This document shows, one piece after another, positions 1 to 9,192 of a DNA stretch of 64,000 bases. The position numbers were made by a program, and so were the translations under genes. Location of the stretch: assembly GCF_001028625.1 (NCBI RefSeq), contig NZ_CP011805.1, forward strand, positions 744,001 through 808,000, in the 5' to 3' direction. Every line of letters begins with the position of its first letter. Position 1 is the first letter of the stretch. This DNA is from Pelagerythrobacter marensis. GTDB lineage: Bacteria > Pseudomonadota > Alphaproteobacteria > Sphingomonadales > Sphingomonadaceae. Below the pieces are notes generated by a model. The model was not told where the DNA came from. It made no database searches and was given only the letters and a program-made list of their open reading frames with translations.

Positions 1-54
1 GCGCAGGTGAGCCGCTTCCCTGACTTTGTTTACGTGATGACGTTTGAGGCGTAA
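1..54 (+). CDS. 3' end of an unknown gene entering the window
   Basis: Reading from base 1, the frame gives 17 codons (AQVSRFPDFVYVMTFEA) and a TAA stop. The composition looks like a genuine protein C-terminus rather than random GC-rich sequence, but nothing identifies the family. The start lies outside the window. The call rests only on an open frame to the window edge, so it is weak. Confidence 0.3.
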   Translation, partial: AQVSRFPDFVYVMTFEA

Positions 55-335
55 GTCGCGCGGGCGACCCACGGCGGGTTGGGCTCAAGTTCTAAATCCG
101 ACAGTCGGAACCGAACCCCGTCGGCTTTCATCCACCCGCAAAACTGCCACACAAATGCCAGCAGAGGATAATTTAAGTCTTTTCGGTTCAATGTTTTATG
201 TGGCGATTCAAGCAATCCAGCCCTGCCACCACCTGCCTCGCTCTCAGCGGCCTTTGGCGGACAAGGCGGAACAGGCCCGGCTGTTCCGCCTCGCCGCTGG
301 GAAATCGGTTCAGAGTGCTTTCTTCACACGCTGGA
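55..335. other. non-coding stretch with no recognisable gene
   Basis: This lies between the truncated gene at the edge and the transporter remnant. The open frames here have no recognisable motif and poor residue composition, and I see no tRNA fold, no terminator with a T-tract and no direct repeats. Parts are more AT-rich than the surroundings (about 150-210), which suits a promoter-bearing or decayed intergenic region. Confidence 0.4.
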
Positions 336-605
336 GGATCAGGATCATGCCGCGCGTGATCAATCCGTCGATGCCCCATCGGGTCGAGAACCTGTCGGAA
401 AACCGCGCGGTTGCGACCATGACAAGCGCCACGCTTGCGAAAGCCAGGCTGAATTCGAGCGGCGTGTAGCCCGCTCCCCCGATCAGGATGCGCGGTGCGG
501 TGGAGAAGAAGACGAAGAACGTCCCCATCGCCGTGCCGAAGGCGGCCGTGTAGAGCCAGAACGATGCGCTTTTGAGTATCGTCCGGGCCGACCGTGCTTT
601 CGCGC
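336..605 (-). pseudogene. fragment of an MFS drug transporter (Bcr/CflA-like)
   Basis: The reverse strand encodes about 90 residues that read as the middle of a Bcr/CflA-type drug/H+ antiporter: SASFWLYTAAFGTAMGTFFV, then FSTAPRILIGGAGYTPLEFS, then a helix ending in RFSDRFSTRWGIDGLITRGM. This corresponds to TM7-8 and the following loop. Upstream the frame runs into unrelated sequence antisense to the LuxR gene; downstream it ends in QRVKKAL and a stop. The first half and the last helices are missing and I found no continuation in other frames, so this is a remnant truncated at both ends, not a working transporter. Confidence 0.6.
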
Positions 606-677
606 GCCGCGCGCTCGGGTGGCCCGGCCTTTCTTTGATTTGCGGAGATGTCGTGTAAACAGGTAACAGGATGTAAC

Positions 678-1667
678 ATGCTGCCAGTCGGGGGTGCGAT
701 GAAGGGGGCAAGTGTGGGGCAAGGGTCTGCCTGGAACATGGCGGACTTCCTGCTGGAACTGTATCATGACGCCGCTGAATATACGCCAAGCGAGCTGAGA
801 ATTCGCGTTCTCAGGAGATTGCAGGAAGTCGTGCCGTTCGACTTTGCAGTATGGGGAGGGGGGCAGGCCGAGGGGCGGCTGGTCAACGACCTTTCCGTCC
901 TGGATCAGAGCCATGCCATCCTGGGCGAATGGGAAGCGGTCGCGCATCAGGACGGTTTCTGCGACCTTACGCTCGACAAGCTGGGGACGACGGCGCGCTT
1001 CGACGATGTGCTCGATTATCGCGACAGCCTGGCTTACAACGAGCATTGGCGCAGGTTTGATGCTTCGCACATGATGGCCACCATCGTGGCCGAGCGGTCC
1101 GATGGCTATGTCAGTTTCGTCGGGCTCTGCGCCGACGATCGACCGCGCGTGTTCTCGGATGCAGAGCGCAGTCTCAAGCAGATGTTGATGCCGCACTTTT
1201 CCCAGGCCCTGCGCATCAGCCGCGATCTGGGGCAGGCGCGGGGCGACATGCCGAGCGAGGCCGTCGGCCTTGTCACCCCCGACGGCGCGGTCCTTTCTGT
1301 CGAAGGCCCCTTCTTCGAACTGGCGATGCAGGAATGGGGCGCACGGATTGCCCGGCTGCCATCCGACGTCATCCATGCACTGCACCGGGCGGGGCAGTGG
1401 AGCGGGGTGACAGCACAGGCGAAGATGGTGCCTTTCGGGCGAAACTATTTCGTTCACCTGATCGCGACGTCCGTGCTGGAGCGTCTTTCCCCGCGAGAGC
1501 GGGAGGTCGCCGAACTGTTCGGAGCGGGGCTGACACACAAGGCCGTCGCGCGCCGCCTGGGATCATCGCCCTCCACCGTGCGCAACCAGCTTGCGAGCGT
1601 GTACGAGAAGCTTGGCGTTTCGAACAAGGCGGAGCTCGCATCGCTGGTCGGTGGCGGAAATCTCTGA
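678..1667 (+). CDS. LuxR-family transcriptional regulator
   Basis: DNA-binding regulator of about 329 residues. The C-terminal 60 residues form a typical LuxR/FixJ helix-turn-helix (LSPREREVAELFGAGLTHKA, then STVRNQLASVYEKLGVSNKA). The N-terminal two thirds look like a GAF-type sensor but lack the recognisable acyl-homoserine-lactone pocket pattern, and no luxI-like synthase is near, so the ligand is unknown. The start is uncertain: ATG at 648 abuts a GGAG too closely, ATG at 678 has AACAGG at suitable spacing, and 699 or 738 are possible. It stands alone upstream of the exported-protein cluster and could regulate it, which is inference from position only. Confidence 0.8.
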   Translation: MLPVGGAMKGASVGQGSAWNMADFLLELYHDAAEYTPSELRIRVLRRLQEVVPFDFAVWGGGQAEGRLVNDLSVLDQSHAILGEWEAVAHQDGFCDLTLDKLGTTARFDDVLDYRDSLAYNEHWRRFDASHMMATIVAERSDGYVSFVGLCADDRPRVFSDAERSLKQMLMPHFSQALRISRDLGQARGDMPSEAVGLVTPDGAVLSVEGPFFELAMQEWGARIARLPSDVIHALHRAGQWSGVTAQAKMVPFGRNYFVHLIATSVLERLSPREREVAELFGAGLTHKAVARRLGSSPSTVRNQLASVYEKLGVSNKAELASLVGGGNL

Positions 1668-1850
1668 TCGACGCTGACCAATATAGGGCATCTGCACTAT
1701 TTCCGCAGCGGCCTGCCGCGACCTATTCCGACTGCCGATACCTTGCGGTCACCACCGGCCGCGAGGCCTTTGTCTTTTGTCGGAGTCGCAGCGTGTGCGT
1801 TGGCGTGCACCCAGGCCGACAATTTTTTACGATGTGAACGGGGGAACGCG

Positions 1851-3119
1851 ATGACGAAAACGAATGCCGGAGACGACGGTGTGATCCCACCGGCAACGGG
1901 TGTGGCGGATGGCGGGGCCAGTGGAGCCGAGGCCTGGGCCACCGCCGAAGGCGGCGCGCGTTTGGCGGAGCGGGTCAAGAACATCCTCACCAAACCCGGC
2001 GCAGAGTGGGCGCGGATCGACGCCGAACCGGAGGGCGTCGCTGCGGTCTTCGTTCGGTATGTCATGCCGCTTGCGGCCATTCCGGCCGTTGCGGCAATGA
2101 TTGGCTCCCTCCTGTTCGGCATTTCCGTGCTTGGAATGACCTATCGCCCCGGTTTCGGCGCCGCCATCGGCTCGGCCGTGCTGCAGTATGGCCTGACGCT
2201 GGCCGGCGTGTTTATCTTCGCCTGGGTGGTCAATTTTCTGGCGCCGAAGTTTGGCGGCACGGCCAATTGGGGCAAGGCCTTCAAGACCGTTGCCTATTCT
2301 GCGACTGCGGCGTGGGTGGTCGGGATCTTCAATCTGATCCCCGCGCTGGCGTTCGTGACCATCCTGGGGCTTTACAGCCTCTACCTGCTGTACAGCGGTC
2401 TGCCGGTTCTCATGAAAGTGCCGCGCGAAAAGGCGCTGGCATTCACCGCAGTGCTCGTCGCGGCAATGGTCGCGGTCGGGCTGGTGCTCGGCGCGCTCGG
2501 CAGCATCGTGCGACCCGTACATGACACTTCCATCCCCACCGATGCCGGTCTTGGCGGGCTCATCGAAATGCTGGAAGACCAGGAAGGTACGGCGGGTGCC
2601 GGCGTCGTCGCGCAAATCGAAGGCGCGGCTAACGAGGATCAGGCCGAGGCCGTCCTGCAGAACCCGGTAGCCTCGACCTCCGGAGCGATGTCCGCCGAAG
2701 GGCTGGCCGGGCTCCTGCCGAAAACCCTCGCTGGTCTGCCCCTGGCCGAAATCGAGCATGCCTCGCTGGGCGCAGGCCTCGGATCGTCGGCCGAAGCCAG
2801 TTACGGCAGCGGCGACGTCACTGCCCGGCTCGATCTGGTGGATGTGGCGCCGATGGGCGGGATCTCCGCAGTAACGGCCAGCCTCAATGTCCAGCGAAAT
2901 CGGCAGACCGCCACCGGCTACGAACGCCTGGGCAAAGTCAACGGCCGGATGACCGGCGAGAAGTGGGACAGCGCGACGCAGCGCAGCGAATACAACGTGC
3001 TGGTGGCCGACCGGGTCATGGTGTCCGCCGAAGGCCGCGGCGTCCACATCGACGATCTCAAGAACGCGGTCGAAAATCTCGATCTGGACGCGATCGAAGC
3101 CGCCATTGAACGGCAATAG
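1851..3119 (+). CDS. Yip1-domain integral membrane protein
   Basis: A 422-residue protein. Residues about 40-240 match the Yip1 pattern: an amphipathic entry (ERVKNILTKPGAEWARIDAE) followed by about five hydrophobic segments. The remaining 180 residues are hydrophilic, probably a soluble domain. Bacterial Yip1 proteins have no settled function. The start is ATG 1851 with a GGGGGA ribosome site; an in-frame upstream codon at 1743 would add an unlikely 36-residue extension. It precedes the exported-protein genes on the same strand with an 85-bp gap, so it may be the first gene of that unit. The domain call is from pattern only. Confidence 0.75.
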   Translation: MTKTNAGDDGVIPPATGVADGGASGAEAWATAEGGARLAERVKNILTKPGAEWARIDAEPEGVAAVFVRYVMPLAAIPAVAAMIGSLLFGISVLGMTYRPGFGAAIGSAVLQYGLTLAGVFIFAWVVNFLAPKFGGTANWGKAFKTVAYSATAAWVVGIFNLIPALAFVTILGLYSLYLLYSGLPVLMKVPREKALAFTAVLVAAMVAVGLVLGALGSIVRPVHDTSIPTDAGLGGLIEMLEDQEGTAGAGVVAQIEGAANEDQAEAVLQNPVASTSGAMSAEGLAGLLPKTLAGLPLAEIEHASLGAGLGSSAEASYGSGDVTARLDLVDVAPMGGISAVTASLNVQRNRQTATGYERLGKVNGRMTGEKWDSATQRSEYNVLVADRVMVSAEGRGVHIDDLKNAVENLDLDAIEAAIERQ

Positions 3120-3204
3120 CCACCGGCCCTGTCCCGCCCGGGCGTGTGATCGTTCCGGGCCCGTCACAGGGACGCCATGCAGCAACTCCAGGGAGTACCA
3201 AGCC

Positions 3205-3981
3205 ATGCGCCTATCCTTGCGTCTCATTGCGCTGATCGCGATCGCGGCAAGCGGCGCGCCCGCGCACGCGCAGTTTTTCGATCGCCTCCTCGACCGTGCT
3301 GAGCGCGCAGTCAAAGGAGAGATCGAAGGGAAAGTGGAGCGGGAAGCGCGCAAGGCCACCCGTTGCGCTCTCGGCGATGCAACGTGCATCAGCGCGGCCA
3401 GAAGCAGGGGTGAAGAACCAGAGATCGTACGCCGCGACACCGGACCAAGGGATTACCCCGGCGTCGAGGGAGGTGCCGACATCCGGTTCCCGATGGGCGA
3501 ACTCTCGTTCGCGGATGCAGTGGTCACATATGAGCCGGGCAATCACCGGGAGCTTTCGCGTACATTGCAGGGGCCGGGCAACGTTCTGGGCGAGCCTGAC
3601 CGCGATACGGGACAATCGTGTGATGAACGCCGCGACTGCCCTGTCGTTGCGCTGGCACCTGGCGGAAAAATCGTCGTGCGCTTTACCGACAATGCCCTGA
3701 CCGGCAGCGGGGACGAGGCCAGCGATCTTTGGGTCTTCATGGGCGACGCAAGTTCCCGCCTATCGGTCGAAGTCGGCGTCGATGGAAAGGACTGGGAGGC
3801 GGTCGGCAGCGTCGATGGATCGCATGGGGGCATCGATATCGACGCCGCAGGCTTCGGCCCCTACGCCGCGTTTTCCTACGTTCGGCTGAAGAACGTTTCG
3901 GGCGGCGGCGGTCGCGAGCGTGCCGCTCATGCCACGATCGACGCCATCGGCGCAGTCAGCACGCGGAGCCTCGTGCAATGA
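3205..3981 (+). CDS. exported protein with beta-sandwich surface-type module
   Basis: A 258-residue product with a clear signal peptide (MRLSLRLIALIAIAASGAPA, cleavage after HAQ). A short charged helical stretch with two Cys follows. From about residue 90 comes a module with the pattern LGEPD, then LAPGGKIVVRFTDNAL, SDLWVFMGD, VEVGVDGKDWEAVGSVDG and FSYVRLKNVSG. That pattern recalls the discoidin/jelly-roll-like modules of bacterial surface proteins, and the acidic loops could bind calcium (inference). Start ATG 3205 has GGGAG upstream. Its stop overlaps the next start in an ATGA, implying translational coupling. Function unknown. Confidence 0.75.
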   Translation: MRLSLRLIALIAIAASGAPAHAQFFDRLLDRAERAVKGEIEGKVEREARKATRCALGDATCISAARSRGEEPEIVRRDTGPRDYPGVEGGADIRFPMGELSFADAVVTYEPGNHRELSRTLQGPGNVLGEPDRDTGQSCDERRDCPVVALAPGGKIVVRFTDNALTGSGDEASDLWVFMGDASSRLSVEVGVDGKDWEAVGSVDGSHGGIDIDAAGFGPYAAFSYVRLKNVSGGGGRERAAHATIDAIGAVSTRSLVQ

Positions 3982-4745
3982 GCGGCCGGACCTGGATGGT
4001 GCGCCTGGCATTGGCGGGCCTCATATGCGCCTCGTCCACCGCCAGCGCGGAGATCGACGGCCATGGCCCTGATGCCTGGCGCGTCACGAATGTTGCCGCA
4101 GACGATGTGCTCAACGCGCGGATGGGTCCGGGAACGCAGTATCCGGTCATCGATGCGTTCGACCACGATGCCCGCGATTTGCAGCAGGTGACCTGCGTGC
4201 CGCTGCTGATTGCGGGCGTGCAGGAGAAGCTGACCCGGGAGCAGCGTGAGGGGCTTCCCACCAGCTGGTGCCTGATGCGTTCGGCTGACCTGTCGAGGTC
4301 CGGCTGGGTTCGCCAGCATTACCTGATGCCCGATGGCGCAGGCACGGCCACCGTATCGCCTACTGGCGATGCGATGATCGCCGAGGCGGTCAGCCTCGTG
4401 CGCAGCCTTTACGCCAACGCCGATCCATACGCGGCGCCGGCGCGGCATCCCCTCGATCCCGCCAATGCGCGAAATTACTTCTCTGCCGATGTCGTGGCAG
4501 CGATGCGCTCGCAGCCGCCCCAGGCCGATCCCCTGTTCGGCGCGCAGGATTTCGACGGCAGCTACGGCGAACCGTTTGCGGATCCCGATCAACCCATGTT
4601 TCGCGGAATGATCACCGTCAACGTGGAGATCGTGAACTTCGGGCGGCGGCACACCGCGGTTGTCAGACTGCGTGCCGATCCAGCGCAACCGGGCAGCCCC
4701 ATTCGAGTCGTCCGCATTGAGCATGACGGCTGGTCGTTTCCCTGA
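3978..4745 (+). CDS. exported SH3b-like domain protein
   Basis: A 255-residue exported protein; the signal peptide ends near STASA (about residue 24). Residues about 36-120 look like a bacterial SH3 (SH3b) domain, with VLNARMGPGTQYPVIDAF as its typical first strands and GWVRQHYLM as its end. The rest is unassigned. SH3b domains commonly bind peptidoglycan or protein ligands in the periplasm. It starts inside the stop codon of the preceding gene (ATGA overlap) and is followed after 31 bp by a lipoprotein gene, so all three are probably cotranscribed. Confidence 0.72.
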   Translation: MSGRTWMVRLALAGLICASSTASAEIDGHGPDAWRVTNVAADDVLNARMGPGTQYPVIDAFDHDARDLQQVTCVPLLIAGVQEKLTREQREGLPTSWCLMRSADLSRSGWVRQHYLMPDGAGTATVSPTGDAMIAEAVSLVRSLYANADPYAAPARHPLDPANARNYFSADVVAAMRSQPPQADPLFGAQDFDGSYGEPFADPDQPMFRGMITVNVEIVNFGRRHTAVVRLRADPAQPGSPIRVVRIEHDGWSFP

Positions 4746-4776
4746 TTGTCACCTTTTCTTCACCAAGGAATTTGCC

Positions 4777-5370
4777 ATGACATTGACTGCCAAACCCTCT
4801 GTCGCCGCCCTGTGCATGATCGCACTGGGGATGATGGCCGCCTGTTCCCCATCCTCCGAACCGGAAGGCGAAGCCGGCAATGAAGCCGAAAACATCACCA
4901 CTGAAAATTCGAAGATCGGCGAGCTGAACGCCACTATTGGCGGCAAAGCCTATCGTGGAGAGACTGTGGGAGCGGCTGGCGAGAGGGCTGCTTCGGCCGA
5001 ATTTCGGGATCTTGGCGCGGTCAAGAGCGTGAAGATTCAGGCTCACGATCCCGCCGCGGACGGGTTCATGCAGAATGTGCTCGCGGTCGAGTTCACGCTG
5101 GCTGGAAGCGATGCGTCCGCGCCCGTGGCCGGGGCCACGATCTCGTACTGGCCGACAGGGATGGAAGGATCATTCTATCACAGCGAAGGAAACGCGCCGG
5201 CACCGCAGGTCACGCTCGACGAAGTGTCGTTCGAGCAAGGCGCTGCCTCGGCAAGCGGCCGGTACACCGCCAATCTTTGCCGGAAGGCCGATTTCTTCTC
5301 CGAACCTGACACAAGCGATTGTGTCACCGTGGAAGGAACGTTCGACACGGCGCTGCACGAAAGCGCGTGA
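4777..5370 (+). CDS. putative lipoprotein of unknown function
   Basis: A 197-residue protein with a lipoprotein signal: a hydrophobic stretch, then LGMMAACSPS with the lipidated Cys at residue 23. A Glu/Asn-rich linker follows (SEPEGEAGNEAENITTENSK), then a predicted beta-rich domain with two late Cys (NLCRKADF and SDCVTV) that could form a disulfide. No family is recognised. Asp/Ser after the Cys gives no clear sorting rule in alphaproteobacteria. ATG 4777 has AAGGAA nearby. It lies inside the exported-protein cluster. Confidence 0.75.
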   Translation: MTLTAKPSVAALCMIALGMMAACSPSSEPEGEAGNEAENITTENSKIGELNATIGGKAYRGETVGAAGERAASAEFRDLGAVKSVKIQAHDPAADGFMQNVLAVEFTLAGSDASAPVAGATISYWPTGMEGSFYHSEGNAPAPQVTLDEVSFEQGAASASGRYTANLCRKADFFSEPDTSDCVTVEGTFDTALHESA

Positions 5371-5418
5371 TCCCGCGTTTTCTGACGGGGCGTGAATTGG
5401 AATGACGAGGAACGACTG

Positions 5419-8400
5419 ATGCTGGGGCTAAACAGGAACGGGTTCGCAACCTTCATGCTGGTATGCGGGGTTCTGCTTCACCTGCTCGTGTTTAGCCCAG
5501 CAGCGGATGCCCAGGCGCGCGATCCCAATGCACCGTACCGCGACAGCTACGATGTGAGTTACGGTGACCGGCTGGTCGGTTCCTGGTCGGGAACGGTGCA
5601 GGGAAGTTCGGTCTCCCAGGCAGATGGCCAGATGGAAGGGCAGGCCATCTTCGTTCGTCGCGGCTATCGCAATCGGGACTACTTCGGGATTGTTCTGCAT
5701 GATCATCGGCATCGGACCGGCGATACATTTTCCGAAATCCATATCGGGACCATTCCCTGCGGCCCCGGGCGACGCCAGATCGATGCAATCCACGGGCTGG
5801 ATGCCGCGAACGCCCGCGCGAGCTTCGCCACCGTATCGTTCGAAAACCGACTGGCCGCGACGGGCCGTTCCGATGCTCAGGTGTTTCCCGTATATGGAGC
5901 GGAAGCGAAGAACCCGGCTGCGATTGTCACGGAATGGAGTGAGGACAAGTTCACGCTTCGCCTCTCAGGCACGTTCATTTCGGTCGTAGCGCCCGTTGCG
6001 GGCCAGACGTTCGATTACGAGCGGCAGCGGGAAGGAAGGCTCGAAGAACTCCGGCTGGACGCGACTTTCACCCTCGAACGGACCCCCGCGACAGAGGACC
6101 TTTTCAATCTCACGCTGTGTGAGGAGAAGGAGTTTCTGCAAGTCGTCGAGACAATGCCCGAAGGCGGCCGCGAGAACGTGGTTCTCGAAGGCGCGGACTT
6201 CTTCATCGAGTTTGATGCCCCCATTGAAACGGCGACACTGGACGAGACCACCGTGTTCATGACCACTCGCAATCCCGGCGGGGGGCCGATTTTCGTCGCC
6301 GCGGACCTGTCCCTTGTCGCATCAAACCGTATCCGCGTCAGGCCCACGGAGCCGCTTCTGGGCGGAACGGTTTACGACATCGAAGTCATGTCAGGGGACG
6401 ACGGGATTCGCGGCCTGGAAGAGGAGAAGCTTGCTGATGATTTCCGATTCTCGTTCTCCACCTATGTTGAACCGGAGGACCTGCGGCTCGAAATCCATCA
6501 GGTTTCCCGTGATGCGCCGCTGGTCAAGGACAAGCCGGCTGCCGGAAGAATTTTTGTAGAGTGGGAGCAACGGGACGATGTCCATTACGCCTGGCAAGTG
6601 CTGAACTATCCCGTCCTGGCCGAGATCACCGATTTCGAAGATAATCCCGTCTTTCCAGAGATTACCGAGCGCGTTCGGCGCCCGGACCTGATTTCGGATG
6701 AGGAACGCCGTCGGGGGGAGCACAGTCTGGATCTGTTCGACTGGAAGCCGACACTCGGTTCGCTGCCGTCGCGCTTTACCGCCAAGGTCACGCCGGCAAA
6801 CCCATATCCCGAGACCGCCGAGCTGGAACCTGAGACAGCGGATCTCACCATGCAGTATGCGGCTGAGAGCAGCGACCTGCTGTTGTTCGACTATTACCTC
6901 GCCGAGCATGCCGAGTGGGCGCAGGAAGCCGACGATCGCGCGCGGCACTATGCCCTGCTGGCCGCGCAGCAGCAGCAGACCTACCTGAACCAGTTCCTCC
7001 CCGTTGCCCGCGTCGTCGGCCGGTACCAGGGCACCTACAACATCGCGCAGGCAGTCTGCGAGCTGCCTGATGCGTTCGACAAGTTCTTCTGCGACCAGGA
7101 CGCCAAAAGCCTCTCGGCGCTCTTGCGACTGTTTAACGAACATATCGCGGCGCACTCGGTCGCGCACGTGATCGTTTCCTACCATCCGCCCAGCTTGGGC
7201 GGATCGGGGCGAACTTCCGCGCAGTTCAAACAGCCGGCCGGGCTGATCGCGTGGCCGGGCGAGAGACTCGACCCAAATCCGTCCGAATCCGACATGGCCC
7301 TGACCCTCGATCCGGCGAGTCCGAGCCGCAGCATGATCGTCATGAGCAGCGGCCCCCTGCCTAACGGGGTTATCCCGGGATTCGTCACCGCCCCGCTGAT
7401 CGAGCACGAATTCGGCCATGTCTTCGCGCTTCCGCACGCGCCCTATGTCGACGGGGGTGGGCACCGGGCGGAAGTGTGCGACACCTACCGGGAGACCAAG
7501 GCCTCCGGCATCGACGGTATGCGTATCGCGCTCGACGGTACGACCGGTTGGCAGAAATCTTCCAGATACGGCAACGCACAGTCTCGCGACTCGATGCGCA
7601 ATTTGATGTTCCCGTGCGCCTACGATCACCGAAACGAATATTGGATCGATGGCGACCAGTACGACTGGCTGGTGAAGCGGATGCCGGCGATCCTGCGCAA
7701 GGCAGCCGCACACACCGGCTCGCTCTCGGCGCTCGACGGGGACCTTTTTCTGTACGGCGGTGCCTCCGCCGCCGATATTTCCAACAGCGTGTTGTTCGAT
7801 GACAGTGCTGATCGCGATCGCCGCTGGATCATGATCTCCGGCCTCAGCGATGGCACGAAGGCGCAGTTCCTGCCCGCCACCGGCGTTCCTGGGCCGCGGG
7901 ATCCGCTGTCGGGGGCAGGGCCGTATGAACTGCGCGTGGAGGGTGCCGACGGCGCCCTGTTGGCACGGGCCCCGGTCGGCCCCCTGTCGTCTGAAGAAAC
8001 CGTCTGGCCCTTCGCGGCCACGCTGGCCCTCTCGGGTGAACCGGCGCGGATTGTCCTGCTGAATGGAACGCAAATCCTGGCCGAAATGCGCGCGTCCGGT
8101 GAACTGGTCAGCCCGACTGTCACATCCCATGCGCCTGGCTCCACTTACGCAGCAGGCGATATGCTGGAATGGACGGCCGGATCGAGCCCGGCGGACGCGA
8201 CGACGTATACCGTCCGATATTCTCCCGATGGAAGGGTGTGGTCGACGCTGGCGCATTTTCTTTTCGAAACGCACTACACGCCCGATCCGCGTACGCTGAC
8301 GCCGGGCCCGCGCTCCGCCTTCGCTATCATTGCCCACGACGGCGTTTCCGAACGCAGGACGATACTGCCCCTGCAGCTCAGCATCCCGCTGGAACCTCTC

Positions 8401-9159
8401 ACCAGCTGGCCGTCACGGCTCGACATGCCCGTTTCCGAAAGCCCCGCCGGCGCTGCCTTCAACGTTCAGATAGACCCCGCGACGCTGAACGCCGTGAGGC
8501 TTGAAACCAGCGGTGCGGATGTTGCGGCGAATGTCTCGCTTAGCCCCTCCGGCACGATACTCTCGATAAAGCCTCGCAGCCCCATCGCGGGCCGGACATA
8601 CACCGCAGTCGTGGGGACGGAGCTGCGCGCGGTCGACGGACGTGACCTGCAGGAAGAGCTGCGACTGGAATTCGTCGTCGATGCCGTGGCCGAACGCGAG
8701 GAACCGTCCCCCTGGACGCCCGATCGTCCCGCGCTGGGGGCGGGCGGTGCGGTCACCGGTCGGCCGGACAGGCAACCGGCCCGGCAGCCTGACCCCAGTC
8801 GAGAAATCACCGTCACCGCCGAAGGGGAGATCACGCTCGAAGTCGGAGGCAGCCCCACTGTCCCGGCAACGATCACGCGGTGCGATTTCGACGGCGGCGG
8901 CGGCCTCACGGGACTGGGCGTGGTGTTCGAAACGAACCCGGGAAGCCGGCTGGAAATACGGATGCAGCGCGCCGGAGGCTCGATCGCAGCCACGCTTTCG
9001 CGCAGCGATGGCTACGACGTGAGCAACCAGGGCAGTCCGGCGGAGGGCTGGTCCATGGACCTTGCGGAAGACGGACAACTCGCGGCCCGGGGTAAAGTGG
9101 GCGCGGGCGAGGATGCCGCAGGCTTCCGGCTGGCCGGTGAATGCCCGCAGCAGCCCTGA
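5419..9159 (+). CDS. large secreted metzincin-like metallopeptidase with Big_5-like domains
   Basis: A 1246-residue exported protein; the signal peptide ends around PAADAQA (residue 30). The centre carries HEFGHVFALPH, a zinc-binding HExxHxxxxxH with His663, Glu664, His667 and third ligand His673. It is followed 57 residues on by NLMFP (Met730), which fits a metzincin Met-turn. The usual Gly of the extended motif is Ala. Flanking modules at about 242-346 and 997-1089 have the Big_5/SbsA-like Ig pattern (FIEFDAPIETATLDETTVFM and TYTAVVGTELRAVDGRDL). About 150 further C-terminal residues are unassigned. The start at 5419 is preferred over 5392 because ACGAGGA lies upstream and the signal peptide then begins normally. 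Substrate unknown. Confidence 0.75.
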   Translation: MLGLNRNGFATFMLVCGVLLHLLVFSPAADAQARDPNAPYRDSYDVSYGDRLVGSWSGTVQGSSVSQADGQMEGQAIFVRRGYRNRDYFGIVLHDHRHRTGDTFSEIHIGTIPCGPGRRQIDAIHGLDAANARASFATVSFENRLAATGRSDAQVFPVYGAEAKNPAAIVTEWSEDKFTLRLSGTFISVVAPVAGQTFDYERQREGRLEELRLDATFTLERTPATEDLFNLTLCEEKEFLQVVETMPEGGRENVVLEGADFFIEFDAPIETATLDETTVFMTTRNPGGGPIFVAADLSLVASNRIRVRPTEPLLGGTVYDIEVMSGDDGIRGLEEEKLADDFRFSFSTYVEPEDLRLEIHQVSRDAPLVKDKPAAGRIFVEWEQRDDVHYAWQVLNYPVLAEITDFEDNPVFPEITERVRRPDLISDEERRRGEHSLDLFDWKPTLGSLPSRFTAKVTPANPYPETAELEPETADLTMQYAAESSDLLLFDYYLAEHAEWAQEADDRARHYALLAAQQQQTYLNQFLPVARVVGRYQGTYNIAQAVCELPDAFDKFFCDQDAKSLSALLRLFNEHIAAHSVAHVIVSYHPPSLGGSGRTSAQFKQPAGLIAWPGERLDPNPSESDMALTLDPASPSRSMIVMSSGPLPNGVIPGFVTAPLIEHEFGHVFALPHAPYVDGGGHRAEVCDTYRETKASGIDGMRIALDGTTGWQKSSRYGNAQSRDSMRNLMFPCAYDHRNEYWIDGDQYDWLVKRMPAILRKAAAHTGSLSALDGDLFLYGGASAADISNSVLFDDSADRDRRWIMISGLSDGTKAQFLPATGVPGPRDPLSGAGPYELRVEGADGALLARAPVGPLSSEETVWPFAATLALSGEPARIVLLNGTQILAEMRASGELVSPTVTSHAPGSTYAAGDMLEWTAGSSPADATTYTVRYSPDGRVWSTLAHFLFETHYTPDPRTLTPGPRSAFAIIAHDGVSERRTILPLQLSIPLEPLTSWPSRLDMPVSESPAGAAFNVQIDPATLNAVRLETSGADVAANVSLSPSGTILSIKPRSPIAGRTYTAVVGTELRAVDGRDLQEELRLEFVVDAVAEREEPSPWTPDRPALGAGGAVTGRPDRQPARQPDPSREITVTAEGEITLEVGGSPTVPATITRCDFDGGGGLTGLGVVFETNPGSRLEIRMQRAGGSIAATLSRSDGYDVSNQGSPAEGWSMDLAEDGQLAARGKVGAGEDAAGFRLAGECPQQP

Positions 9160-9192
9160 CCATCCTTGCCAACACATCAACTGGAGACGCAA

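Noticed and set aside
44..469. 141-codon forward open frame at the window start
   Set aside because: Composition is poor, it has no ribosome site, and it lies opposite the transporter remnant.
678..1667. Quorum-sensing receptor reading of the LuxR-type protein
   Set aside because: The autoinducer-binding residue pattern is not apparent and no luxI homologue is nearby.
1827..3440. 537-codon reverse-strand open frame opposite the Yip1 gene
   Set aside because: The forward frame has coherent membrane helices; the reverse is a shadow.
6391..8337. 648-codon reverse-strand open frame inside the metallopeptidase gene
   Set aside because: The forward frame has a signal peptide, zinc site and Ig-like modules; the reverse frame has nothing protein-like.
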